The notes: a model not told the origin generated them from the letters alone. Numbered from the stretch's first letter, positions 33,361-44,515 are shown. The stretch: DNA of 64,000 nt from Bufo bufo (GCF_905171765.1 NC_053392.1:502120556-502184555), one strand, 5' to 3'. Numbers and translations are program-made.

Positions 33361-34461
33361 GGCATGAAGGAGCAGTCATTTTCACTGCTCGAGGTATACT
33401 CCCGGAAGCTTGACCTCTGCACCTTGATGGTCTGCATTGCGAAGCTTGTCTAAAAGAAAAATCCTGCAGTGCACCTCTTGGAGGAAACTCTTGATCTGGA
33501 ACAGGCTGATTTGCTCTTTCAAAAACAATGGCCTCTGTACAGCGTGACACCGATGTATAATTTCTCATACACCAGACTGAAAGAGTATTCCATGCGCCTC
33601 TTTGCCCACATAAGAAACAGAAGGGTCTCGCCATTGAAGTGGGCTCAGAGCTGAACTTAAAAGCCAAATTTTCCTGTTTACCTGGACTCAAAGGAAAGGA
33701 CAGAGATCCACTGGCTGTGCTCATACATATTTCATCAAAGCCTCCACTCACCAAGGCAAGCACAAAGGACTGGATTGTGTAGACAAGTTGGTTCTGCGGG
33801 ACTTACACAGAGAACGATGTATTGGAGGTGTTACCAAAGACATTTACTTTCTTCACGCTCTTCCTGTATAACGTCTCCGAGGCGCTCACGGCTATCGTAG
33901 GGATGTGGTTCCAAAGAAACTTTGTCTGTTATTTGGGTAAGCTGGTGATCAATTCTCAGGACCTTACTTGGCTAGCAGCAATGATGTGTCTGGATCAGAG
34001 TTGGCCACAGATCTTGTTTTCTCTGTGCCTGTCAAACCTCGCATGGACATTTCTTATGCCATCCATGCAGAGAACTTCAAGACTTTATGGAATGATATTC
34101 ATAAATCGAAGGACAAGGTCACATTGGAGGAAGTGGACAATTTATTTCAATGTCATTTCTTCAGATACTTACAATCCACTTATCAGCAACCCAGCTCGTC
34201 ATGGAATGAGCTGGAGTTGGCTTGTTTGCTGGACTGTCCTCCAGTTATCAGCCATAACCCCATACATTTCTTGATCCGTATGCATTACCATTGTGGTTAC
34301 CCCAACACTGGTCGTCAATCCGTTCTTGTTGATGAAGCACTTTGTTTTTCCAGTTTGTCTTTTAAATCTTGTGGTTTTGCCCCCTCTGTGTTGTATTTTA
34401 TGTGTGTTAATATCCTGTTTGTTAAATAAACGTTGTTTTTTTCTCCCCCGTTCAAAAAAAA
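33361..34461 (+). pseudogene. CENPL: CENPL-like processed pseudogene
   Basis: Retrocopy of a centromere protein L-like mRNA (CENP-L is a kinetochore CCAN subunit that pairs with CENP-N). Readable blocks in family order are LLFQKQWPLYSVTPMYNFSY (33510-33570), KAKFSCLPGLKGKDRDP (33660-33715), TSWFCG, VLEVLPKTFTFFTLFL and AIVGMWFQR (33780-33930), QDLTWLAAM (33955), LATDLVFSVP and MDISYAIHAENFKTLW (34005-34100), KVTLEEVD (34115) and IHLSATQLV (34180). At least four frameshifts or stops separate them. No introns. AATAAA at 34425-34430 is followed by eight A at 34454-34461, as expected for an mRNA copy. The 5' edge is approximate. Confidence 0.87.
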
Positions 34462-35186
34462 TGAAAGAATTGGCTTGTGATTTGGTAGTCAAAAGCAGGA
34501 GTGGATACAAAACACAGAAGACTTGCTAATATTACGTTCATGTATCATCTCTGTTTTGGATCCACTCTTGTATTTTTTTGCATTAGCAATACTGATGGAT
34601 TATTGACCAAATGCTGACCGAGTGAAGGAGTATGCTCCACAGACAGGATCCGTTTTTTGGGGTTTATTGTTCTGGCCAATCAGAGGAAAGGCAAATTAAT
34701 CAGTGACATCAACACAAACTTACTGCTGACACCTACTCCACTCTGTCGGGGGGCTCTACTTGTATAAGTGTTTAATAGAACAGGTTCTGTTGACATCTAT
34801 GTGGAATCAGCTGACGACGGTGTAAAAGGAGCGTGCCTATTCTTGGCGCTAACATCGACCTGTAAGGCTGAGTTCACACTTGAGTTATTTGGTCAGTTTT
34901 GGCACCGTGACTGCCCAAATAAGTGAAGTGTGCAGTGATTCTAAGAGCGACACCTTTCATCTGCATGTCATACTGACTCACAGTTTTATTTCATTACCAC
35001 AGCAGACTCCCTATGCGTGTTACTGCAAGGCACAGTGTTCTACACCACTATAAAGGCTCTCTGCAGCCAGGAAATTGATGTTTTTTAATGTAATTTGCCG
35101 CAAATTTATTCAGATCGAACCACATAAAAAAAATAAAAAATTGTCAAATTGACAAATCGATTTTTTTTTTTATTCGCTCATCTCTA
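34462..35186 (+). mobile_element. hAT-D right subterminal region
   Basis: Non-coding sequence ending in ATTCGCTCATCTCTA at 35186. The last 130 bases (TTGCCGCAAATTTATTCAG, GATCGAACC) resemble subterminal sequence of the hAT MITEs. A short inverted pair (TGGATACAAAACA near 34502 and TGTTTTGGATCCA near 34552) may be a separate small element. Confidence 0.6.
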
Positions 35187-35194
35187 TTGGCAAG

Positions 35195-35502
35195 CCATAA
35201 AACACAAGAGATACGTGTAAGACTAGGTTCACATCTGTGCTTGTATTTCTGTTTTTCTGGTCCATTAGAAGAACAAAAAAACAAAAGTGATGGCAGTGCC
35301 AGATACCTTACACCAGCTTCAGCAGATGGGCCCCATTTACTATAGAGGGTTCCAGACAGTTTCTGACATGATGTCTTGTCATCTTACCTGAAAAAATAGC
35401 GCAACATGCTACTCAATTTTTTTTCCTGCCTTTACAAAGGAATCTCAAAAAAACTATAATGGTCATCATGGGTTCTTCAGATGATCTGTAGTATCAATAT
35501 TT
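35195..35502. other. No recognisable feature
   Basis: About 300 bases after the hAT-D right duplication. AGACTAGGTTCACATCTG near 35221 looks like a dispersed-repeat start, but I cannot delimit one. Confidence 0.4.
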
Positions 35503-35740
35503 AAAGGGAATCTGTCACCAAATATATATAAGCATTTATCCAACTGACAAGAGAAATGTGTGCTTGTTAGCTGAATGTAATGCTATGGTTCCCATCTCCA
35601 TAGGTGGTCACAATGTTGAGAAAATAGTTGTTTTTAATATGCAAATTAGCCCCTTGGTGCAACAAGAAGGTTGCAGTTGCACCCAAAGGCTTCACTCCCT
35701 GTCTCCTATGCCACTCCTCCACCACTTACCGAAAATCTTC
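35503..35740. mobile_element. Possible TTAA repeat end
   Basis: TTTAAAGGGAATCTGTCACC at about 35501-35520 resembles a dispersed terminus common in frog sequence. No matching right end is visible, so the length is a guess. Confidence 0.35.
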
Positions 35741-36283
35741 ACATGTGGCCCTGGAGTCTCGCAGGAGTGCTTTTGGCGCACAAGCTGTACACAGACAACT
35801 GAGCGCTCCATCACTGCTATCTTCTCAACTTCAGAACTATGTATGTATCTTGCAGGATCTTGAAGATAATTTGATTCTGACACATTTTGTCATCTGGCTG
35901 CTGATTTATTCTATACCATTGAAAATTTTCCAGTCTAAACAAATAGCCAACAGATGTACATGGCAGTATGTAGCTGCAAGGTGCCAGGCCTTTTGTGCGT
36001 GAAACTGTGAACACTTCCTAAATGGCACTTTCTGTCTGCTGCACGCTGTGCTTTGTACGATTGCCTGTGTTCTTTTCTCTCAGACCTGTCAGGTCCAGTT
36101 GCTTATAGATGGCCATTTAGTTGAACACATTTCTCTGACAAGTTGTTTAGAGCAACCATTAAATAATCACAAATCCAAATATGCTAAACCGCAACTAAGA
36201 GATTTATGTACAGTATATCCCCTGACTTCTTAATACCTATGTCAAGTAAAGTACTGATTCACCTCTATTGGATGTTTTTTATG
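35741..36283. other. No recognisable feature
   Basis: About 540 bases. Overlapping short open frames in both strands show no family resemblance. Confidence 0.45.
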
Positions 36284-36291
36284 CTTTGTTG

Positions 36292-36449
36292 CAGGCATCA
36301 GCAACCTCCAGCAATCCAGCTGTCCAGAAACTACAACTCCCAGAATGCTTCATTCACTTCTGGCGGAGTAAGAAGAACATCTGAGCATGCTTGCATGCTG
36401 GGAGTTGTAGCTTCACAGCAGCTGGAGTGCCGAAGGTTGCTGATCCCTG
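36292..36449. mobile_element. Short foldback MITE (hAT-like)
   Basis: A 158-bp near-palindrome. It starts CAGGCATCAGCAACCT and ends with the complement of CAGGGATCAGCAACCT; the inner arms are CTACAACTCCCAG and CTGGGAGTTGTAG. The flanks CTTTGTTG and CTTTATCG match at 6 of 8 positions, consistent with a decayed hAT duplication. Confidence 0.82.
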
Positions 36450-36457
36450 CTTTATCG

Positions 36458-37284
36458 CATACTAATATTGAATCAAAGTGGATAAAATTATGTCCCTTTA
36501 AGAATAATTTTCCATGGAAAATTCACAAAAGTATAACCTCAATTATATAGTTGAATGATTTCAGTGCTGTGTTTTTGCTGTCATTGCATGTGCAGAACTT
36601 ATCAACAGGTTAATAGAAGATCTAGTTTTTAGGTGGACACAGAAAAGCAAGAAAAGTTATGCAAGCCCCTTTTATGTAATGGCAAGTTTGTTGAGAGTGA
36701 GGCGTTCATCATAGAATTCCTTTCTAGCAAGCAGTAATCCTTTGGTTAATATCAATAGTTAATGATCCTTTACATGAAGCATTAGCGATTTTGTGTTAAT
36801 ATTGGACCTTTTTACTACATGGGTTCCTTTCCATCTACACAGGCTACAAATGTCCACCTGTGATCTGGTTATGGATTCCAAGGTTAGCTCTAACTTCTGT
36901 AGACCTCAGGAGCCCTGTTTTATTAGGAGTCCATTATTTTGTTTAAATTTCTGCCCACCGAAACATCCCTCTAGTGTGCCAGTCCAACCATGAGATTCTA
37001 CTTCTAAATATAAGAGCAGGCCAGGGAACATCTTGGAAAACAGTTACATTGTTGAGTCTTTGTAGATTTTAGGTTTATATTACTTTTGCAGATTTTTCCA
37101 ACTCTTCTTTGTGTTCATGCTCTGTCAATGATGGGGAACATGAGTAAACAGGCACACATTATCAATTGAGATAAAAGAATAGATCTGGCATGAAGACTGC
37201 AGTAGATTTCTCTCCAGGACTTCCCTGTATTTTGCAGCATTTATTTTAGACACAAAATTTCTCATCTTATACATGATTTCTGAC
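36458..37284. other. No recognisable feature
   Basis: About 830 bases with no recognised gene, terminus or array. Confidence 0.45.
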
Positions 37285-37923
37285 AAACTGAGGTGAGGAG
37301 GCGGTGGATGTGGTGGTGTAGGTGGAAGCGGCGGTGGAGGATGAGGAGGTAGCCTACACTGCTTTTTGGTTTTATTTTTATTTATTTTTTGTTTAAATTA
37401 GGGTACACCCCAAAACATTGGGAAATATAACCTGTTATAATCCCCTCCAGCCGTGCTAAACAAACGTTCAGACAATACACTGGCTGCAGGGCAGGCCAGC
37501 ACCTTCAAGGCGTAAAGAGCAAGCCCAGGCCATATGCCCAATTTGTAGACCCAGAAGTTGAAGGGGGCAGATCCATCAGTCAGTACGTGTAGGCAGGGGC
37601 GTAGCTAAAGGCTCATGGGCCCTGGTGCAAGATTTCAGCTTGGGGCCCCCCTTCCCTCAGTGCTTTGTGGCCAGGGAGGCAAAAATTGAAAAAGCCCCCC
37701 CCATCCCCCCCCCCCCATGCCAAATTCTTGACCTAACCCCTTCCCTCCAGCCAGGGTGTACCTGAACCAGCATGCACTTTCCATAATACCAGTGTCTTCT
37801 TATGTGTCACAGGGGTCTTTGGGCCCCCTCAGGCTCCTGGGCCCGGTAGCGACTGCTACCTCTGCACCCCCTATAGCTACGCCCCTGCGTGTAGGCATGT
37901 GCACACACACTGCTCCACCATGT
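37285..37923 (-). pseudogene. Duplicate of the hAT-B C-terminal and 3' region, interrupted by a MITE
   Basis: A partial second copy of 39115-39620: the GGTGG-rich tract (37285-37350), the block AGGGTACACCCCAAAA, and the dimerisation-domain coding sequence (GCTGCAGGGCAGGCCAGC, minus strand). The MITE at 37594 interrupts it. It stops at ACCATGT (about 37923), where 18S-derived sequence begins. Confidence 0.87.
37594..37887. mobile_element. hAT MITE with perfect 8-bp target duplication
   Basis: A 294-bp element with termini CAGGGGCGTAGCTA and complement, flanked by CGTGTAGG at 37586-37593 and 37888-37895. Its interior is rich in GGGCCC blocks. It is inserted in the hAT-B duplicate, so it is younger than that duplication. 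Confidence 0.95.
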
Positions 37924-38280
37924 CCCACGTCCCCGTAATGTCCACAATCCAATTGGATATCTGCTCTATCAACTTTCAATGTTCTTTTCTGCGCCTACCA
38001 TGTTGATCATGGTTAGTGGCGAATCAGGGTTCCTTGCCGGAGAGGGAGCGTGAGAAAGGGATACCACATCCAAGGGAGGTCAATGTATGAAATTAAATGT
38101 GATCGAGAGGAAATGTGGGAGAAGTTGTCAAAGCGGAAGGATCGAATGAAAGGAGGGGGCGCACGCTAATTGCCCACTCCCGACTCGAGGAGGTAGTGAC
38201 GATAAATAACAATACAGGACTCTTAGGATGCCCTGTTATTGGAATGATTAATAAAAAATTATAGGAAATGTCACTGGGGT
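37924..38280 (+). pseudogene. 18S rRNA-derived fragment, copy 1
   Basis: Sense-strand blocks in 18S order: CTATCAACTTTC, GCCTACCATG, GAATCAGGG, CCGGAGAGGGAGC, CCACATCCAAGG, then after about 85 unrelated bases CCCACTCCCGAC, GGAGGTAGTGACGA, AATAACAATACAGGACTC and ATTGGAATGA. These are conserved 18S segments, recognised from memory. The changes between them and the shared insert mean this is not a working rRNA. It lies on the 3' side of hAT-B. Confidence 0.88.
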
Positions 38281-38315
38281 ATTTTGGATTTGGAAACATT
38301 AGACAGGAGATTTGT

Positions 38316-38580
38316 TAACTCTAGATAACTTCTGCCTGATCGCACGTCCCCGTGACATCTACGATTCAATTGGATATCTTCTCTATCAACTTTCGATGTT
38401 CTTTTCTGCGCCTACCATGTTGATCATGGTTAGCGGCGAATCAGGGTTTCACGCCGGAGAGGGAGCGTGAGAAAGGGAGACCACATCCAAGGGAGGTCAA
38501 TAGCTGCAATGTGATCGAGTGTAATGTGGGACAAGTTATTAATGCAGAAGGATCGGATAAAAGGGACAATTAAAGACGAA
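38316..38580 (+). pseudogene. 18S rRNA-derived fragment, copy 2
   Basis: It starts slightly further upstream in 18S (CTCTAGATAACTTC, then GATCGCACG) and repeats CTATCAACTTTCGATG, GCCTACCATG, GAATCAGGG, CCGGAGAGGGAGC and CCACATCCAAGG. It then shares the first part of the foreign insert with copy 1 (GATCGAG, GAAGGATCG) and stops before the CCCACTCCC part. The shared insert shows the two copies arose by duplication of one captured fragment. Confidence 0.87.
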
Positions 38581-38599
38581 TTTTAGAAATTTAAGTCCC

Positions 38600-39030
38600 T
38601 GTCACCTATGCAGAGCAGGGTTTTTTCATCACCAGAAATGGGTTAATATCACCCACCAATGGAACAGATGATTAAAAAAAAATAATCAGTCCCTGTCACC
38701 TATGCAGAGCAGGGGTTTATTCACGGCAAAAATGGTAAAATGTCACCCAAGAATGTAACAGAAAAATTTGTGAAATTTATTAAGCTGTCAACTAGGTAGA
38801 GCAGGGGTATATCACAGCCAAAAGTTGGTGAATGTCACCCGAAAATGTAACAGACAAATTAGTGAAATTTGTTTACCTGTCTATTAGGTATAGCAGCGGT
38901 ATATCACAGGAAAAAATTGGTGAATTTCACACGAAAAGGTAACAGACTAATTAGTGAAATTTATTAAGCTGTAAACTAGGTAGAGCAGGGGTATATCACA
39001 GCCAAAAATAGGTTAATTTCACCCGGAAAT
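38600..39030. repeat. ~92-bp tandem array in the hAT-B 3' region
   Basis: Five units built on CTGTCACCTATGCAGAGCAG, starting near 38601, 38690, 38785, 38873 and 38967, each with AATTTCACCCGAAAATGTAA-like sequence. Confidence 0.92.
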
Positions 39031-39086
39031 GTAAATTTCGTACAAATAATGTAAAATACGTACAAATAAAAAAAAATTATCTTGAT

Positions 39087-39185
39087 GTATGAGGTGGAGG
39101 TCCATATGGAGTAGGAGGTTGAGGAGGTGGTGGACGTAGTGGTGGAGGTGGAAGCGGCGGTGGAGGAGGACGAGGTAGCCAACAC
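39087..39185. repeat. Purine-rich GGTGG tract
   Basis: About 100 bases of GGAGGTGG-type sequence with many GG runs, duplicated at 37285-37350. It could form G-quadruplexes on the plus strand. It lies just after the array and before the hAT-B stop. Confidence 0.75.
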
Positions 39186-39319
39186 TGGTTTCTGGTTTTA
39201 ATTTTTATTTTTTATTTTTTTATTAGGGTACACCCCAAAAGCGTGGGAAATATCAAATATACAACAATGAGCAATTGCGCTGTAGTATAACAATGGCTGG
39301 GTAAGGAAGGTATACATGT

Positions 39320-42300
39320 CTATTCTGCACAAGGTATGGACAAGTCCTGTGGGATCCATGCCTGGTTCATTTTAATGAATGTGAGCTTGTCCACATTGGC
39401 TGTGGACAGGCGGCTGCTCTTGTCTGTGATAACGCCCCCTGCCGTGCTAAATACACGATCAGACAATACACTGGCTGCAGGGCAGGCCAGCACCTCTAAG
39501 GCGTAAAGGGCAAGCTCAGGCCATGTGCCCAATTTGGAGACCCAGAAGTTAAAGGGGGCAGACCCGTCATTCAGTAAGTGTAGGCTTGTGCACACATACT
39601 GCTCTACCATGTTGCTGAAATGCTGCCTCCTGCTAAGACGTTCCATATCAGCTGGTGGTGCTGGTTGTTGTGGCGTGCTGACAAAGCTTTTCCACATTTC
39701 GGCCATGCTAACCCTGCCTTCTGAGGTGCTAGTGGTGCCCCAGCTGCGTTGGTGACCTCTTCCTCCTCCTCTGCCTTCGCCTTGTGCTTCCACTGTGCCC
39801 CAGTGTGCGCTTGTACTCGCGCATCTTCCGATCACGCTCCAGTGATGGAATTAAGGATGGTACGTTGTCCTTGTATCGGGGTTCCAGCAGCGTGGCCACC
39901 CAGTAATCAGCACATGTTAGGCAACTCGGCAGTCGTTGCAGAGACACTGCATGTAGTCGCTCATGTGTGGCAGGCTGCCCAGAGGCAACGACAAGCTGTC
40001 CTCTGTGGGAGGTGTATCGTCTGTGTCCTCTGTATCCCCCGAGCCAGGCACCAGTGATAGCCATGAGCTGGTTTGGGTGCCACCCTGCTGTGAACACGGT
40101 TCCTCCTCCTCCATCTCCTCCTCTTCATCCTCCACCTCATCATCCTCCAGAACTGTGCCCTGGCTGGACAATTGTGTACCTGGCGTTTGTGGGTGCAGGA
40201 ACCCACCCTCGGAGCCACTTGTGAATGACTGGCCGGAAACCCTACGAAATGATCCCTCTTCCTCCTCCTCCTGTGCATCCTCTTCCATCATCGCCAGAAG
40301 AGTTTTTTCAAGGAGGCATAAAAGTGGGATAGTAATGCTGAGAACGGCTTTATCGGCACTGGGCATGTTGGTGGAGTACTCGAAACAGCGCAACAAGGCA
40401 CACAGGTCTCGCATGGAGTCCCACTCATTGGTGGTGAAGTGGTGCTGTTCCGCCGAGAGACTCACCCGTGCGTGCTGCAGCTGAAACTCCACTATAGCCT
40501 GCTGCTGCTCGCACAGTCTGGCCAGCATGCGCAAGGTGGAAGTTACGCTGCAGCGATGAAGGGGCGAGCAGCCGCATGGTGAGAACGCGCGCACAGACGG
40601 CCCGCACTTTCTGCAGCAGCTCTGACATATCGGCGTAATTTTTAAGGAACCTCTGCACCACCAAATTCAGCACATGCACCAGGCAAGGGATGTGCGCCAA
40701 ACCGGCTAGTCCCAGAGCTGCTACGAGATTTCGCCCATAAGTTGAAGGTTACGCTGACCGGATGAGGAGGCGGTGGAGGATGAGGAAACGGAGTAGGAGG
40801 AGGAAGCAACAGGAGGCAAAGAGAAGTGCCCTGCAATCCTCGGTGGTGGAAGGACATGCGCCAAACTGCTATCCGCCTCAGGCCCAGTTGCCACTGCATT
40901 TACCCAGTGTGCTGTTAGGGAGATATAACGTCCCTGACCGTGCTTACTGGTCCACGTATCAATAGTTAGGTGGACCTTGCCACAGAGGGCGTTGCGCAGT
41001 GCACACCTCATTTTGTCCCCTACTTGGATGTGCAGGGCAGGGATGGCTCGTCTGGAAAAGTAGTGTCGGCTGGGCACGACGTACTGTTTGACAGCCACAA
41101 CCATAAGGCTTTTAAAACTCTCCATCTCCACCAGACGGAATGACAGTGTTTCAAAGGCTAGGAATTTTGAAATGCTGCCATTCAGGGCCAGGGATCGCGG
41201 GTGGGTAGGGGGGTACTTCCTCTTCCACTCCAGTGTTTGGGAGATGGAGAGCTGAACGCTTCCGTGGGACATTGTGGAGATGCTTGGTGACCCAGGTGGT
41301 GGTGTTGCTGGCAGATCCTCTGTTTGTGGGGTGGCAGGTGGCACTGTCACTCCAGAGGTGGATGAAGAGGCCGAGACTGCAGCAGAAGAGGAAGCAGGAG
41401 GAGCCAGAGACCTTTGTTTGTTTTTGAGGTGTCTACTCCACTGCAGCTCATGCTTTGGACTTAGATGCCTGGTCATTGCCAGGTTGTGCTCAGGTTGAGA
41501 ATGTTTATGCCTCGCTTCAGGCTCTGATTGCACAGCGTGCAAACCGCTCGTGTGTTGTCGTCAGCACATTGTCTGAAGGTACTCCTTGGAGATGGCTTTG
41601 GTGTGCTCGGTCCCTTGCTGCGTTAAGGAATAGCAGCCGTACTGTCTAGGGGACGGCCGCTCCTCTTTTGCACCCTGCTCCCTCTTCTGCTGTGTTGGTG
41701 GCTCTGTGCGACCACCGCCTCTTCCTCCAAACTACACAGGTCACTCGCATGACCTTGATTTCATGTGGGGTCGAGGACCTCATCGTCCTCCACATCATCT
41801 TCCACCCAGTCTTCACCCCTGCCCTCCTTGTCGGTCGGCACACTGCAGAAATCCACAGCAGTTGGCACCTGTGTTTTGTCATCATCCGAGACGTGCTGCG
41901 GTGGTCCTCCCATGTACTCATCTTGAAACATAAGTGGTTGGGCATCGGTGCACTCAATATCTTCCACTTCTGGGGCAGGGATAGGTGGATGGCCCTGGGA
42001 AACCCTGCTAGCAGAGTCATCAAAAAGCAGAAGAGACTGCTGCATGACTTGGGGCTCCGACTGCTTGGCTGATTTGCAAGAGGGTGAGGTGAAAGACTGA
42101 TGGACATCAGCTGCAGGTGCCAACTCTGATCTTTCAGCAGGAAACTGGGTGGGAGACAATGTGAAGGAACTGGATCCACTGTCAGCAACCTAATCTACTA
42201 TCGCCTGTACTTGTTCTGGCCTCACCATTCGTAGAGTCGCATTAGGCCCGACCAAATAACGCTGAAGTTTCTGTCGCCTACTCGCACCTGAGAAAGGTGT

Positions 42301-42411
42301 TTCACTTGTGCGTGTAGCTTGCACAGATCGACCAGGTCCTCTCCCTGCAACAGGAGCTTCATCAGCAGCACCACGACCGGGGCCATGTCCCTTATTCGAC
42401 GCTCTCCTCAT
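39320..42411 (-). pseudogene. hAT-B transposase, degraded
   Basis: Same domain plan as hAT-A. The likely start MRRASNKGHGPGRG is at 42411, followed by an acidic Ser/Glu-rich N-terminal region (41761-42159). The BED-finger region is split by frameshifts near 41440-41640. RNase H-like core residues HLTIDTWTSKHGQG and ISLTAHWVN are near 40930-41000 in the frame of 40721-41542, and CLVHVLNLVVQRFLK near 40640-40690. An acidic insert with EDDEVEDEEEE lies near 40140. The dimerisation domain with CPAASVLSDRVFSTAG (39440-39500) ends at 39320. Multiple frameshifts; not functional. Confidence 0.9.
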
Positions 42412-42424
42412 TCTCCACAAATTT

Positions 42425-42950
42425 AGTATTTGGCCCAAAATGGGTGTTTTTTTTAATAACAGAATATAACAGCAGTATCTAACGCGTGTATTTCACTCTG
42501 ACAGATGCAGCAAAGGCTTCAAATTTAGTATTTTGCCCAAAATGGGTGTTTTTTTAATAACTGAATAGAACACCAGCATCTAACGCGTGTATTTCACACT
42601 GACAGATGCAGCCAAGGCCGCAAATTTAATATTTGGCCCAAAATTGATGTTTTTTTTAATAACAGAATAGAATACCAATATATAGCGCATGTATTTCACA
42701 CTGACAGATGCAGCAAAGGCTGCAAATTTAGTATTTTGCCCAAAATGGGTGTTTTTTTAAACCCAGGAAATTATTGCTGTATTTCAAGTTTAAATTGCAC
42801 ACTGACTAATGCTGCATATGCCCCAGATGGAGGGTATTGCCAAAAATTGGTGTTTTTTAAACCCAGAATATTATTGCAGTATTTCAAGCTTGTATCTCAC
42901 ACTGACAGATGCAGCCAAGGCAGCAAATTTAGTATTTGGCCCAAAATGTA
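42425..42950. repeat. ~100-bp tandem array upstream of hAT-B, part 1
   Basis: Units contain AAATTTAGTATTTTGCCC, AAAATGGGTGTTTTTTTAA, CAGAATAGAATACCAGTAT and CACACTGACAGATGCAGC. They start near 42425, 42530, 42630 and 42730. The array continues at 44514, 45612 and 48706, separated by three different mobile elements. Confidence 0.95.
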
Positions 42951-44513
42951 CAGGGAGTGCAGAATTATTAGGCAAATGAGTATTTTGACCACATCATCCT
43001 CTTTATGCATGTTGTCTTACTCCAAGCTGTATAGGCTCGAAAGCCTACTACCAATTAAGCATATTAGGTGATGTGCATCTCTGTAATGAGAAGGGGTGTG
43101 GTCTAATGACATCAACACCCTATATTAGGTGTGCATAATTATTAGGCAACTTCCTTTCCTTTGGCAAAATGGGTCAAAAGAAGGACTTGACAGGCTCAGA
43201 AAAGTCAAAAATAGTGAGATATCTTGCAGAGGGATGCAGCACTCTTAAAATTGCAAAGCTTCTGAAGCGTGATCATCGAACAATCAAGCGTTTCATTCAA
43301 AATAGTCAACAGGGTCGCAAGAAGCGTGTGGAAAAACCAAGGCGCAAAATAACTGCCCATGAACTGAGAAAAGTCAAGCGTGCAGCTGCCAAGATGCCAC
43401 TTGCCACCAGTTTGGCCATATTTCAGAGCTGCAACATCACTGGAGTGCCCAAAAGCACAAGGTGTGCAATACTCAGAGACATGGCCAAGGTAAGAAAGGC
43501 TGAAAGACGACCACCACTGAACAAGACACACAACCTGAAACATCAAGACTGGGCCAAGAAATATCTCAAGACTGATTTCTCTAAGGTTTTATGGACTGAT
43601 GAAATGAGAGTGAGTCTTGATGGGCCAGATGGATGGGCCCGTGGCTGGATTGGTAAAGGGCAGAGAGCTCCAGTCCGACTCAGACGCCAGCAAGGTGGAG
43701 GTGGAGTACTGGTTTGGGCTGGTATCATCAAAGATGAGCTTGTGGGGCCTTTTCGGGTTGAGGATGGAGTCAAGCTCAACTCCCAGTCCTACTGCCAGTT
43801 TCTGGAAGACACCTTCTTCAAGCAGTGGTACAGGAAGAAGTCTGCATCCTTCAAGAAAAACATGATTTTCATGCAGGACAATGCTCCATCACACGCGTCC
43901 AAGTACTCCACAGCGTGGCTGGCAAGAAAGGGTATAAAAGAAGGAAATCTAATGACATGGCCTCCTTGTTCACCTGATCTGAACCCCATTGAGAACCTGT
44001 GGTCCATCATCAAATGTGAGATTTACAAGGAGGGAAAACAGTACACCTCTCTGAACAGTGTCTGGGAGGCTGTGGTTGCTGCTGCACGCAATGTTGATGG
44101 TGAACAGATCAAAACACTGACAGAATCCATGGATGGCAGGCTTTTGAGTGTCCTTGCAAAGAAAGGTGGCTATATTGGTCACTGATTTGTTTTTGTTTTG
44201 TTTTTGAATGTCAGAAATGTATATTTGTGAATGTTGAGATGTTATATTGGTTTCACTGGTAAAAATAAATAATTGAAATGGGTATATAATTGTTTTTTGT
44301 TAAGTTGCCTAATAATTATGCACAGTAATAGTCACCTGCACACACAGATATCCCCCTAAAATAGCTAAAACTAAAAACAAACTAAAAACTACTTCCAAAA
44401 ATATTCAGCTTTGATATAAATGAGTTTTTTGGGTTCATTGAGAACATGGTTGTTGTTCAATAATAAAATTAATCCTCAAAAATACAACTTGCCTAATAAT
44501 TCTGCACTCCCTG
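42951..44513 (+). mobile_element. Tc1/mariner element (DD37E type), intact copy 1
   Basis: A 1563-bp element flanked by TA (42949-42950 and 44514-44515). The termini start CAGGGAGTGCAGAATTATTA on both ends; inner copies of TAATTATTAGGCAACTT lie near 43135 and 44305, giving the IR/DR form. It contains one open 338-codon frame and is inserted in the hAT-B array. The copy at 53436-54998 has the same length and is nearly identical. Confidence 0.96.
43169..44185 (+). CDS. Intact Tc1/mariner transposase, 338 aa (copy 1)
   Basis: Cut-and-paste transposase with an uninterrupted frame of normal family length. The N-terminal helix-turn-helix is at residues 10-45 (EGCSTLKIAKLLKRDHRTIK); a second DNA-binding region lies around residues 60-105. 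The catalytic triad is Asp144 (WTDEMRVSLDG), Asp237 (FMQDNAPSH) and Glu275 (PDLNPIENLW). There are 37 residues between Asp237 and Glu275, that is DD37E, which fits the TRT-type group known in frogs and fish rather than classic DD34E Tc1. A Gly-rich stretch (QQGGGGVLVWAG) lies at 175-185. The start ATG follows the inner repeat directly. All landmarks needed for activity are present by eye. Confidence 0.95.
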   Translation: MGQKKDLTGSEKSKIVRYLAEGCSTLKIAKLLKRDHRTIKRFIQNSQQGRKKRVEKPRRKITAHELRKVKRAAAKMPLATSLAIFQSCNITGVPKSTRCAILRDMAKVRKAERRPPLNKTHNLKHQDWAKKYLKTDFSKVLWTDEMRVSLDGPDGWARGWIGKGQRAPVRLRRQQGGGGVLVWAGIIKDELVGPFRVEDGVKLNSQSYCQFLEDTFFKQWYRKKSASFKKNMIFMQDNAPSHASKYSTAWLARKGIKEGNLMTWPPCSPDLNPIENLWSIIKCEIYKEGKQYTSLNSVWEAVVAAARNVDGEQIKTLTESMDGRLLSVLAKKGGYIGH

Positions 44514-44515
44514 TA

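Larger units (their letters stand above)
26920..35186 (+). mobile_element. hAT-D composite element (candidate full extent)
   Basis: The left terminus TAGAGATGAGCGAATC at 26920 and the right terminus ending GATGAGCGAATA-complement (ATTCGCTCATCTCTA) at 35186 face each other. Flanks are TTCACAAG (26912-26919) and TTGGCAAG (35187-35194), 6 of 8 matching, as for an old hAT duplication. Inside are a TATA box, three tandem arrays, a TTAA element, two STK31-like fragments, a hAT transposase fragment and a CENPL-like retropseudogene. All transposase parts read plus. That the two termini belong to one insertion is an inference. Confidence 0.55.

Noticed and set aside
37924..38580. 18S rRNA gene.
   Set aside because: Only a short, diverged and duplicated segment with a foreign insert is present.
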